Of a DNA stretch of 51,068 nt, positions 15,565 to 22,873 are shown one piece after another (the first letter of the stretch is position 1; each line of letters starts with the position of its first letter). Under the pieces are notes generated by a model. The model worked only from the letters and a program-made list of their open reading frames with translations. It was not told the DNA's origin and ran no database searches. A program made the translations under genes and the position numbers. Origin of the DNA: an uncultured Eubacteriales bacterium (GTDB lineage: Bacteria > Bacillota > Clostridia > Peptostreptococcales > Anaerovoracaceae); the NCBI GenBank assembly GCA_902795265.1, contig CADBKM010000010.1, positions 1-51,068 on the forward strand, in the 5' to 3' direction.

Positions 15565-16029
15565 ATGAAGAAATTATTATTTCCTGCAGTCGCGGCGGCA
15601 CTGATTGCCGTCGACCAGATAACGAAATACCTTGTAAGATCAAACATGCAGCCCGGTGACAGGATCCCCGTGATCGGCGACTGGATGAGTATTTATTATG
15701 TCCAGAATACCGGTACGGCATTCAGCATGTTCGAGGGCAACCGCTTCGTCACGATAGTTCTGACATCACTGCTCATACTTCTGTGCATCTTCTTTATCGT
15801 AAAAGAAGCCCGCGCAGGCCATACTCTGCTGCCACTGCTCTTTACCTTCGTAGCAGCCGGAGGCATATCCAATATGATCGACAGGCTCATGCTCGGATAT
15901 GTTACCGACATGATCTCATGCGGAAGATTTGCCGTGTTCAATGTCGCGGATATAGGAGTCACATGCGGATGCATCGCCGCCATGCTTGCCATTCTGTTTT
16001 TGTATAAGGATGATGAGGAGGAGGCCTGA
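15565..16029 (+). CDS. lspA: Lipoprotein signal peptidase (signal peptidase II)
   Basis: From ATG at 15565 the product has 154 residues and four membrane spans, the usual LspA size and topology. The two catalytic aspartates lie in the conserved motifs NMIDRLMLGYVTDMI and FNVADIGVT, and NTGTAFSMFEGN matches the first conserved block. It removes the signal peptide of prolipoproteins at the lipobox cysteine. The frame runs upstream to 15529, but the promoter occupies that stretch, so 15565 is the better start and translation is probably from a leaderless message. It is followed directly by an RluD-type gene whose ATG overlaps its stop region; lspA-rluD pairing is common in Firmicutes. Confidence 0.93.
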   Translation: MKKLLFPAVAAALIAVDQITKYLVRSNMQPGDRIPVIGDWMSIYYVQNTGTAFSMFEGNRFVTIVLTSLLILLCIFFIVKEARAGHTLLPLLFTFVAAGGISNMIDRLMLGYVTDMISCGRFAVFNVADIGVTCGCIAAMLAILFLYKDDEEEA

Positions 16030-16968
16030 ATGTCAGATTATATTCTTTCAGTGAAGGCCACAGCTGAAGATACCGGCTCAAGGCTCGATGCTTTCATCGG
16101 GTATAATACCGATGAGCTTTCAAGAAGCTATGCAGTTAAGCTCATCGAAAAAGGGCGCGTAAGCATCAACGGAAAAACGGTCACTTCAAAAAAGCATGCA
16201 GTTGCCGAAGGCGATACCGTGACAATAGACATGCCCGAGCCTGAAGTCCTTGAAGTCAGCGCCGAAAACATCCCTATCGAAATAGTTTATGAGGATGACG
16301 ACGTCGCTGTTATCAACAAGCCGCGCGGCATGGTAGTCCATCCTGGTCCCGGCAACTACTCAGGCACTCTCGTCAACGCGATCATGTACCACATGGGAGA
16401 CTCCCTCTCCTCCATTAACGGAGTTATCAGGCCAGGTATAGTCCACAGGATCGACAAGGACACAAGCGGGCTTCTGATGATAGCCAAGAACGACAAAGCT
16501 CACGAATCGCTTGCCGCCCAGCTCAAGGAGCACAGCGTAACCAGGGAATATACCGCTCTCGTATATGACAACATCCGCGAAGATGAGCTTACGATCGACC
16601 TTCCTATAGGCCGTGATGAGCGCAACCGCATGCGGAACGCAGTCAACGGCAGCGGCGCCAGAAATGCTGTCACGCACATCAAAGTGCTCGAACGCTTCGG
16701 GAAGTATACTCTTGTAAAGGCCAGGCTTGAAACAGGCCGCACCCATCAGATTAGAGTACATATGGCTTATATGCATCATCCGCTCGTCGGAGATGAGCTC
16801 TACGGACCGCGCAGGCAGTCTTCAAAAGCCGAAGGGATCGAAGTCCGCGGCCAGCTGCTGCACGCAGGCACACTCGGCTTCATTCATCCTTCCACAAACG
16901 AATACATCGAGTTCCATTCAGAACTTCCGGATGTTTTTCAGAATGTTGTGACTAAGCTCCGCGGATAA
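16030..16968 (+). CDS. rluD: RluA/RluD family rRNA pseudouridine synthase
   Basis: The 312-residue protein has an N-terminal S4 RNA-binding domain (about residues 15-75: RLDAFIGYNTDELSRSYAVK, RVSINGKTV) and a catalytic domain with PRGMVVHPGPGNYSGTLVNA and GIVHRIDKDTSGLLMIAKND. The aspartate in HRIDKDTSG is the conserved nucleophile. LETGRTHQIRVHMAYMHHPL is also typical. It should convert uridines of large-subunit rRNA to pseudouridine, and RluD is the nearest named homologue. The start codon adjoins the lspA stop (TGAATG), so translation is coupled. A strong two-way terminator follows. Confidence 0.92.
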   Translation: MSDYILSVKATAEDTGSRLDAFIGYNTDELSRSYAVKLIEKGRVSINGKTVTSKKHAVAEGDTVTIDMPEPEVLEVSAENIPIEIVYEDDDVAVINKPRGMVVHPGPGNYSGTLVNAIMYHMGDSLSSINGVIRPGIVHRIDKDTSGLLMIAKNDKAHESLAAQLKEHSVTREYTALVYDNIREDELTIDLPIGRDERNRMRNAVNGSGARNAVTHIKVLERFGKYTLVKARLETGRTHQIRVHMAYMHHPLVGDELYGPRRQSSKAEGIEVRGQLLHAGTLGFIHPSTNEYIEFHSELPDVFQNVVTKLRG

Positions 16969-16980
16969 ATAACAGATTGC

Positions 16981-17035
16981 AAAAAAAAAACAGACGTGTG
17001 AATGCCTCAGCGCACTCACACGTCTTTTGATTTTA
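16981..17035. terminator. Bidirectional intrinsic terminator
   Basis: AGACGTGTGA (16992-17001) pairs with TCACACGTCT (17016-17025), with three further pairs after one mismatch. An A-run of ten lies on the left (16981-16990) and a T-rich tail on the right, so it serves both the rluD gene and the convergent membrane-protein gene. Confidence 0.88.
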
Positions 17036-17041
17036 TCTTAT

Positions 17042-17596
17042 TTATTCGCTTATGTTGTCCTGATTGAAGTCGAACTCGACATCACTTTCAGCCGGCTTTG
17101 CCACAGGCTCGACCTTCGGCTCAACCTTTGGCTGTGGCTGGTTCTTAACTACATCGAAGTCAACTGTCTTTGCCTGGCGGGCAGCTCCCGTGCGTGTGTC
17201 GCCGGAACCATAAGGACCATAGTAGCTGTACTGGCTGCTGAATCCGGTGATGCAGTAGAATACAGGGCCAAGGAAAAGATATCCCCATGCCCAGTTTTCG
17301 GACTGTCCGTAAGCTTTTGCTGTTGCCTTGCCGATCTGGAAGTCAAAGTAAAGATACATTATCCATCCTATTACAGGAATGATAACAGCGAACTTCCTGA
17401 CCCAGTACCATGGGTCATTCATAACAGCTTCGCAGAGCTTGTACTGATTGTAAAACGGTATAAAACCTGCCCAGCCCTCGATGCCTGCCTTCTCGAACAT
17501 CTTCCACAGGCCGATAGCCATGATGATATACCATACAAGTGATGGGCCGCTGCTCTCCTGGCCGGTCTCCTGTGCATATGTCAATAATTGTTCCAT
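17042..17596 (-). CDS. DUF5684 domain membrane protein
   Basis: The 184-residue product has four hydrophobic segments. Its first half contains VWYIIMAIGLWKMFEKAGIE and GFIPFYNQYKLCEAVMN, which match DUF5684 membrane proteins of unknown function. The C-terminal third (from about residue 125) is a polar, Pro/Lys/Glu-rich tail with repeated PKVEP units and an acidic end, which should be cytoplasmic. A good ribosome-binding site (AAGGAG) precedes the ATG. It probably follows the small gene at 17643-17888 in one transcript. No enzyme motif is visible. Confidence 0.78.
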   Translation of the reverse strand: MEQLLTYAQETGQESSGPSLVWYIIMAIGLWKMFEKAGIEGWAGFIPFYNQYKLCEAVMNDPWYWVRKFAVIIPVIGWIMYLYFDFQIGKATAKAYGQSENWAWGYLFLGPVFYCITGFSSQYSYYGPYGSGDTRTGAARQAKTVDFDVVKNQPQPKVEPKVEPVAKPAESDVEFDFNQDNISE

Positions 17597-17642
17597 TATA
17601 TAGTCTCCTTTTTCTTATCTATTGATCCTTTCAGCTCGTTAT

Positions 17643-17888
17643 TTACTGTTCGTTCGGATCATTTTCAACAATGCGTCTGACAGCCTCTTTATCGGCTTCA
17701 CGCTTATCAGCGATTTTTTTGCTGTTGCTGTCCTGCTTTTCGAGCAATACTTCTCCGAGTGATTTAGCTCCGCTTATAAGAAGTGCTCCGCCGGCTACAC
17801 CGACGGCAATTATCTTAAGCAGCGCTCCGCCCAGACCGCCGCCCGAATTTGCTTTGACATTGCCAAGTCCCGATTTCTTGCTTGCCAT
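17643..17888 (-). CDS. Small single-span membrane protein, hypothetical
   Basis: The 81-residue product begins with a basic, glycine-rich segment (MASKKSGLGNVKANSGGGLG), has one hydrophobic span (LLKIIAVGVAGGALLISGA, about residues 23-41) and ends in a charged helix (SKKIADKREADKEAVRRIVE). It has a strong Shine-Dalgarno sequence (AAGGAGGG) and its own extended -10 promoter inside the end of the upstream gene, which supports it as a real gene. I do not recognise the family. It may act with the DUF5684 protein encoded 46 bases downstream. Confidence 0.7.
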   Translation of the reverse strand: MASKKSGLGNVKANSGGGLGGALLKIIAVGVAGGALLISGAKSLGEVLLEKQDSNSKKIADKREADKEAVRRIVENDPNEQ

Positions 17889-17917
17889 TTTTTTACCCTC
17901 CTTACGGAAACGACGTT

Positions 17918-18757
17918 CTATCGATCCGTATTATTATAGCACAATTCGTATATATCTGTCCTGCGGGCCGAAAGCAGCGGCAGTTTCCGCCTCACTTCAT
18001 CGACGTAATCAAGGTCGATCTCAGTTATATTATGCCCTTCCTTTTCATCCATCTGCATCAGGACCTTCCCCCATGGGTCGGTTATTATGGAGTGCCCGTA
18101 GCTCAGATAGCCGGCATCGGGATTCTGCGCGTCGGATGTTCCCACCATATATATCTGGTTCTCGACTGATCTCTGTCTGAATGCCAGTTCCCAGTGGGCC
18201 GGTCCCGTCGTCATATTGAATGACGCCGGATTGAAGATCACTTTTGCACCGTTGAGGGCAGGTATGCGCGAACTCTCCGGGAATCTTATGTCGAAGCAGA
18301 TGTTGACAGCCATGGTGCACCATTCTGTTTCAAAAGTGTCGAATGTATTGCCGGCTGTCAGAGAATCCGATTCCTTGAACACCTGCTCACCGTGAGCGTA
18401 AATGTCAAAAAGATGCACTTTGCGGTGCTTGCCTATCTGTCTGCCCTGCCTGTCGAAAACATAGCAGGTATTATATATATTGCCGTCATCTCCGAGTTCG
18501 GGTATCGATCCGCCTACAACGTACATGTTGTTCTTTCTCGCTATTGTTGAGAGCGCCAGCCAGCTGTCGCCCTGCTCAGGCTCCGCATTCACCGGGAACA
18601 GATCAGTCTGGTAAGGACTGTTCCATATCTCGCCCAGGCTGAGGATATCGGCTCCCTCTGCAGCGCCGTCCGCGACCAGCTCAGCGAGCCGCTCGATATT
18701 ATCATATTTGTCTTCACAGACCTTCATCTGAAGACTGGCTATTCTGATTTTGCTCAT
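17918..18757 (-). CDS. Carbon-nitrogen hydrolase (nitrilase superfamily, omega-amidase-like)
   Basis: The 279-residue protein carries the full nitrilase triad: Glu in LSLGEIWNSPYQ (about residue 43), Lys in KHRKVHLFDI (about 114) and Cys in NICFDIRFPES (about 153). The GEIWNSPY context and the overall length fit omega-amidase/Nit2-like enzymes, which deamidate alpha-ketoglutaramate or ketosuccinamate; N-carbamoyl amide hydrolysis is another option in this superfamily. GAGGT lies before the ATG. It is the last gene of a run that begins with the pyrimidine operon, 12 bases after a YdcZ-type transporter, which could point to a nitrogen-salvage function. That link is inference only. Confidence 0.85.
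   Translation of the reverse strand: MSKIRIASLQMKVCEDKYDNIERLAELVADGAAEGADILSLGEIWNSPYQTDLFPVNAEPEQGDSWLALSTIARKNNMYVVGGSIPELGDDGNIYNTCYVFDRQGRQIGKHRKVHLFDIYAHGEQVFKESDSLTAGNTFDTFETEWCTMAVNICFDIRFPESSRIPALNGAKVIFNPASFNMTTGPAHWELAFRQRSVENQIYMVGTSDAQNPDAGYLSYGHSIITDPWGKVLMQMDEKEGHNITEIDLDYVDEVRRKLPLLSARRTDIYELCYNNTDR
17933..17941 (-). promoter_or_regulatory. Extended -10 promoter for small membrane-protein genes
   Basis: On the minus strand TGC (17941-17939) is followed by TATAAT (17938-17933), a consensus extended -10 element. It lies inside the last codons of the amidase gene and 45 bases before the ATG at 17888. Confidence 0.6.
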
Positions 18758-18769
18758 ATCAGACCTCTT

Positions 18770-19714
18770 TCAGAAAGATATCATTGCTGTCCCTGCAAGC
18801 ATCAGGGCCATTCCCAGCAGTTTCCTCATAGTGACAGGTTTTTTGCTGATCCCGAGAAATCCCGTTGCGTCGACTGCAAGGCCGGCTGCCATCATGCCGA
18901 ACAGGTTCATCATGGTGACCATGCCGGTACCAAGCAGCGGACCTGTTACAGCATTGCCGCCTACTACTACAAGAGCCATTACACCGCCGCTTAGTAAGAA
19001 CGGCGTAAATCTTACACGCTTTTCAGGAGCTTTTCTTCCGTCAAAAGCTGCGTTCTTTCCGCCTATGAGAGTAATAAGGCAGCAGATAACAGTCATTGTG
19101 ATCAGTGCTCCGCACATTGAAATGAGAGTCGCTCTTACAGGGCTGTCGGCAACTACACCAAGTGTACCGTTTATCGCAACCTGTGCAGCAGCCACGAAGC
19201 CTGTAAATATATCGAATATTACAAAGAGCAAGACTTTACTGCTCATTCGGCCATCATTCTTACCGCCCTTTTCGACAGATATGAATGCGATCCCGACTAT
19301 CTCGAGTACAGCGCCAAGAGCTCTCATAAGACTCATTTTCGTGACAGGCGCATCGAACAGACCGAAGTGGTCTATGAGAAGCCCCGCCATTATCTGCCCA
19401 AAGCAGAGCAGCATCATGTTTCGCGCACTGCCGAGCACCGGAAGGCAGAGTATTCCTGCCATAACTATAGTAGCGCCGCACACGCCTCCCATCCATATCC
19501 ACGGCGGATATCTGAGTATGTCTGCGACCGGCAGCGCAAGGCTGTGTTCCGTAATCAGCATCACTGCGGCTATCAGGGTCAGTGCTACAACAAAATTGAT
19601 CGCCGCAGTAATATACGGCGATCTGAATCTACTGCGTATCTCACTGTTGAAGCTTGCCTGAACGGTCGCCGCAACACCGGATATTATTCCTATCAGATAT
19701 GCTATTAATGTCAT
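18770..19714 (-). CDS. DMT-family transporter, YdcZ type (two fused halves)
   Basis: The 314-residue product has about ten membrane spans arranged as two similar halves, each opening with a YdcZ-like segment: ISGVAATVQASFNSEIRSRF in the first and IFTGFVAAAQVAINGTLGVV in the second. Conserved glycines such as WIWMGGVCGATIVMAG and LGSARNMMLLCFGQIMAGLL match the DMT_YdcZ family. Single-domain YdcZ proteins are about 150 residues, so this is a fused form. The substrate is unknown. It lies between pyrE and the amidase gene with short gaps of 31 and 12 bases and is probably part of the same transcript. Confidence 0.85.
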   Translation of the reverse strand: MTLIAYLIGIISGVAATVQASFNSEIRSRFRSPYITAAINFVVALTLIAAVMLITEHSLALPVADILRYPPWIWMGGVCGATIVMAGILCLPVLGSARNMMLLCFGQIMAGLLIDHFGLFDAPVTKMSLMRALGAVLEIVGIAFISVEKGGKNDGRMSSKVLLFVIFDIFTGFVAAAQVAINGTLGVVADSPVRATLISMCGALITMTVICCLITLIGGKNAAFDGRKAPEKRVRFTPFLLSGGVMALVVVGGNAVTGPLLGTGMVTMMNLFGMMAAGLAVDATGFLGISKKPVTMRKLLGMALMLAGTAMISF

Positions 19715-19745
19715 TTGTGGTATCTCTCAGTCCCTGAGTCAATGT

Positions 19746-20396
19746 CTATTTGCTGATCCAGCTCTCATCGGAAGGATTATCTCTGAATGCCTTAAGACGC
19801 GAGATGTCATCAGGGGCAATATAGCCGTTCTCGGCAGCAGCGGCAATTACCTCATCGAAGTTGGTGAGTGAAACCCACTCGATATCTGCCTCAGCCATGC
19901 GGTCTATTCCCTTCTTCATGCCATATGTCATTATCGAAATAACACCAAGCACATCCGCACCGGCAGATCTCAGAACGCTAACTGTATCGATGCAGCTTCC
20001 GCCTGTCGAAATAAGGTCTTCAACTACCACTACCTTCTGACCCGGTTCGAGCCTTCCTTCTATCTGGTTTCCTCTGCCGTGATCTTTGGCGCCTGACCTT
20101 ACATAGCCCATCGGGAGTCCCATGAGATGAGCCGTGATGGCTGCATGCGCGATTCCGGCAGTAGCTGTTCCCATAAGGACTTCCGCTTCAGGGAATTTTT
20201 CTCTGATCGTGAAAGCAAGCGATTCCTCTACATCTGTTCTGACATCAGGAGCAGTCAGCGTCAGCCTGTTGTCGCAGTATATAGGACTCTTGATGCCGCT
20301 TGCCCATGTAAAAGGCTCTTCTGGTCTCAGAAATACTGCTTTGATTCTGAGAAGGTCTTCTGCAATAAGTCTTTTGATATCTGTATTCTTATCCAT
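19746..20396 (-). CDS. pyrE: Orotate phosphoribosyltransferase
   Basis: The 216-residue protein carries the PRPP-binding loop VVVVEDLISTGGSCIDTVSV (about residues 122-141) and an upstream catalytic stretch GYVRSGAKDHGRGNQIEGRL, which holds the lysine-rich flexible loop of OPRTases. The N-terminal EEPFTWASGIKSPIYCDNR is also typical. It makes OMP from orotate and PRPP, the fifth step of UMP synthesis. The gene is the last of the pyr genes here, 18 bases after pyrF. The Shine-Dalgarno sequence (AAAGGG) is a little far from the ATG. Confidence 0.95.
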   Translation of the reverse strand: MDKNTDIKRLIAEDLLRIKAVFLRPEEPFTWASGIKSPIYCDNRLTLTAPDVRTDVEESLAFTIREKFPEAEVLMGTATAGIAHAAITAHLMGLPMGYVRSGAKDHGRGNQIEGRLEPGQKVVVVEDLISTGGSCIDTVSVLRSAGADVLGVISIMTYGMKKGIDRMAEADIEWVSLTNFDEVIAAAAENGYIAPDDISRLKAFRDNPSDESWISK

Positions 20397-20414
20397 ATTT
20401 TTTAAATTATCCCT

Positions 20415-21170
20415 TTACAGGAACTCCTCCCTGCATCTTTCATAAGCGTCGCTCGGTCTGTCGGCTGCCGTGATCGGTCTTCCGACAACGATGTAGTCAG
20501 AACCCGCATCCTTTGCCTGTGCCGGCGACATAACTCTCTTCTGATCGTCTGATGCGCTCTCAGCAAACCTTATGCCCGGAGTGATCGTGAGGAAGTCCTC
20601 ACCGCATACTTTATGTATCTCCGCAGCTTCGTAAGCCGAGCAGACAACTCCGTCGAGGCCGGCCTCTTTAGCATTAAGAGCGTACTGCTTTACTACTTCA
20701 CTCATCGGCTTATCGATAAGAAGCTCATTATGAAGAGCATTTTCATCTGTAGAAGTCAGCTGTGTGACTGCGATAAGTTTAGGCTTCTCGGCAAATCTTG
20801 CCGCGCCGAGCATCAGTCCTTCTTTGGCAGCTCTCATCATATCGATACCACCCGCAGCATGCACGTTTACCATGTCGACTCCGTACTCACCGAGCACCTG
20901 CATGGACTTCTTTACCGTGTTAGGTATATCGTGCAGTTTCAGATCGAGGAATATCTTGTGGCCTCTCGATTTCAGCTGTTTGATCATGGCCGGGCCTTCT
21001 GCATAAAACAGTTCCATTCCGATTTTTACGAACGGTCTGCCGGCTCCTATACCTACATCATCACAGCTGATGACCTCGCTTCTGACTCTTGAAAGTCTGT
21101 CAAGAAATTTTATAGTCTCATCGGCACTCTTAAAGTCGCATGCGATTATTACGTCTCTCTGTTTAGCCAT
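20415..21170 (-). CDS. pyrF: Orotidine 5'-phosphate decarboxylase
   Basis: The 251-residue protein has the OMP decarboxylase signature HKIFLDLKLHDIPNTVKKSM, which holds the Asp-Lys-x-x-Asp catalytic set, and DVIIACDFKSADETIKFLDR at the N-terminus. TPGIRFAESASDD and SDYIVVGRPITAADRP form the phosphate-binding end. It converts OMP to UMP. It is 43 bases downstream of pyrD and 18 bases upstream of pyrE in the same direction. GAGGTG precedes the ATG. Length and motifs are normal for the class I bacterial form. Confidence 0.96.
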   Translation of the reverse strand: MAKQRDVIIACDFKSADETIKFLDRLSRVRSEVISCDDVGIGAGRPFVKIGMELFYAEGPAMIKQLKSRGHKIFLDLKLHDIPNTVKKSMQVLGEYGVDMVNVHAAGGIDMMRAAKEGLMLGAARFAEKPKLIAVTQLTSTDENALHNELLIDKPMSEVVKQYALNAKEAGLDGVVCSAYEAAEIHKVCGEDFLTITPGIRFAESASDDQKRVMSPAQAKDAGSDYIVVGRPITAADRPSDAYERCREEFL

Positions 21171-21213
21171 AGTTACACCTCACATATATTAAAAACCAAT
21201 CTCCCTGTGTAAA

Positions 21214-22119
21214 TTATACAACAGGAAAAGCCTCTATTCCGAATTTTTTCATGGTCTCAGGAAGATCACGGACGATTTTCTGTGAAGCATACGGATCAAC
21301 GAGGTTTGCGGCACCGACTTCTACTGCCGCTGCTCCTGCCATCATCATTTCGAGCACATCCTCTGCGGACGATACGCCGCCCATTCCTATAACCGGAATT
21401 CTGACCGCCTTTGCCGTCTGATATACCATGCGCAAAGCTACAGGGAACACAGCCGGTCCCGAAAGGCCTCCCGTAACGTTCGCAAGGATCGGTTTACGTG
21501 TTCTGAGATCGAATCTCATTCCCATGAGTGTATTAATAAGGCTGACCGCATCTGCCCCTTCGGTCTCACACGCTATTGCTATCTCTGTTATGTCTGTCAC
21601 ATTCGGAGAGAGCTTGATTATGATCGGTTTGTCAGTCGTCCAGCGCACAGCCTTAACTACGGATGCAGCCATCTTCGGATCAGTTCCGAAGCTCATTCCG
21701 CCGCCGTGCACATTAGGACAGCTGATATTCACTTCGTACCAGCCTATCATGTCGGCCATGCGTGATCTGTCGAGCCTTCTGATCACCTCTGCATATTCAT
21801 CTGTAGAGAAGCCGCTGACATTCGCCATTACAGGCTTGTGGAAGACCCTTTCAAGTGTAGGGAGCTCTTCTCTGATAACATCATCAACGCCCGGATTCTG
21901 GAGTCCGACTGAATTTAACATACCTGCAGGGCATTCCGCTATGCGCGGAGTTTCGTTTCCGAACCTCGGCTCGAGAGTCGTTCCCTTAAAAGAGAACGTT
22001 CCCAGGCAATTTATGTCGTACAGCTCTGCAAACTCATAGCCATAGCCGAAGGTGCCCGATGCCGGGATCACAGGGTTATCGATGGTGATCCCGCAAAGAT
22101 CGACTTTTGTATCTACCAT
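21214..22119 (-). CDS. pyrD: Dihydroorotate dehydrogenase catalytic subunit (PyrDB type)
   Basis: From ATG at 22119 (AACGGAGGAACTGTT upstream) the product has 301 residues. It shows the class 1B pattern: NPVIPASGTFGYGYEF, then NSVGLQNPGVDD, the active-site Cys in YEVNISCPNVHGGGMSFG, and the FMN phosphate site GMGGVSSAEDVLEMMMAGAA. It oxidises dihydroorotate to orotate and passes electrons to PyrK and NAD. The start overlaps the pyrK stop by seven bases, which supports coupled synthesis of the two subunits. A longer frame from 22158 is less likely because it has no ribosome-binding site. Confidence 0.96.
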   Translation of the reverse strand: MVDTKVDLCGITIDNPVIPASGTFGYGYEFAELYDINCLGTFSFKGTTLEPRFGNETPRIAECPAGMLNSVGLQNPGVDDVIREELPTLERVFHKPVMANVSGFSTDEYAEVIRRLDRSRMADMIGWYEVNISCPNVHGGGMSFGTDPKMAASVVKAVRWTTDKPIIIKLSPNVTDITEIAIACETEGADAVSLINTLMGMRFDLRTRKPILANVTGGLSGPAVFPVALRMVYQTAKAVRIPVIGMGGVSSAEDVLEMMMAGAAAVEVGAANLVDPYASQKIVRDLPETMKKFGIEAFPVV

Positions 22120-22862
22120 AACAGTTCCTCCGTTCTGAAGACCGGACCATCCTTGCAAACTCTCTTATTTCCGTTCGCCGTCTTCATGCTGCAGCCCATG
22201 CAGGCTCCGAAGCCGCACCCCATGCGCTCCTCGAAGCTCATCTGTCCGCTTATGCCGCCTTTGATATATACCCTGTCATATACAGCCCTCAGCATAGGCT
22301 CAGGCCCGCAGGTGTAAAAATGAGTAAATGTCTCGCCCGCCTCGCTCAGTTCTCTGAAAGCGTCGGTGACAAATCCGCGCACTCCGCAGCTTCCGTCAGC
22401 CGTGGCGACTACGACACGCGCTCCGAGCTTTTCAAATTCATCGACATAGTAGATCTCATCCGAGTTGTTGAATCCGAGGATCACTGTCGGTCTGCTCTTC
22501 ATGCAGCGCGCGGCAAGGTAAAGCGGAGGTATGCCGACGCCTCCTCCTATAAGCAGCGGCCTTTCGCCTGCATCGTCCAGATCGTAGCCGTTGCCAAGGC
22601 CTGTCAGAACATCGAGATTCTTCCCTTCAGCCAGATGGGTCATCTCTTCAGTGCCGTGCCCGAGCACTTTATAGATGATAGTTATGCCATCACGGTCCGC
22701 GTCACATATGCTTATAGGACGGCGCAGGAAGTGCCCGTCAAGTTTTATATTTATGAACTGGCCGGGTGCCCTGATGCCGCTCACATCGCCTTCGAGCTTC
22801 ATGCGCCATGTGGTCGGTGTAAGCTGTCTGTTTTCTCTTATGGTATAAATGCCCTGTTTCAT
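22113..22862 (-). CDS. pyrK: Dihydroorotate dehydrogenase electron-transfer subunit
   Basis: The 249-residue protein has an FAD-binding ferredoxin-reductase domain (PGQFINIKLDGHFLRRPISI, with the RRPxSI FAD motif), an NAD-binding part (ERPLLIGGGVGIPPLYLAAR) and a C-terminal [2Fe-2S] motif CGFGACMGCSMKTANGNKRV ending in the fourth Cys. It moves electrons from PyrD to NAD+. It lies between carB (11-base gap) and pyrD (7-base overlap). All four cluster cysteines are present, so the type 1B enzyme should be functional. Confidence 0.96.
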   Translation of the reverse strand: MKQGIYTIRENRQLTPTTWRMKLEGDVSGIRAPGQFINIKLDGHFLRRPISICDADRDGITIIYKVLGHGTEEMTHLAEGKNLDVLTGLGNGYDLDDAGERPLLIGGGVGIPPLYLAARCMKSRPTVILGFNNSDEIYYVDEFEKLGARVVVATADGSCGVRGFVTDAFRELSEAGETFTHFYTCGPEPMLRAVYDRVYIKGGISGQMSFEERMGCGFGACMGCSMKTANGNKRVCKDGPVFRTEELLW

Positions 22863-22873
22863 ATCCGGTTCTC

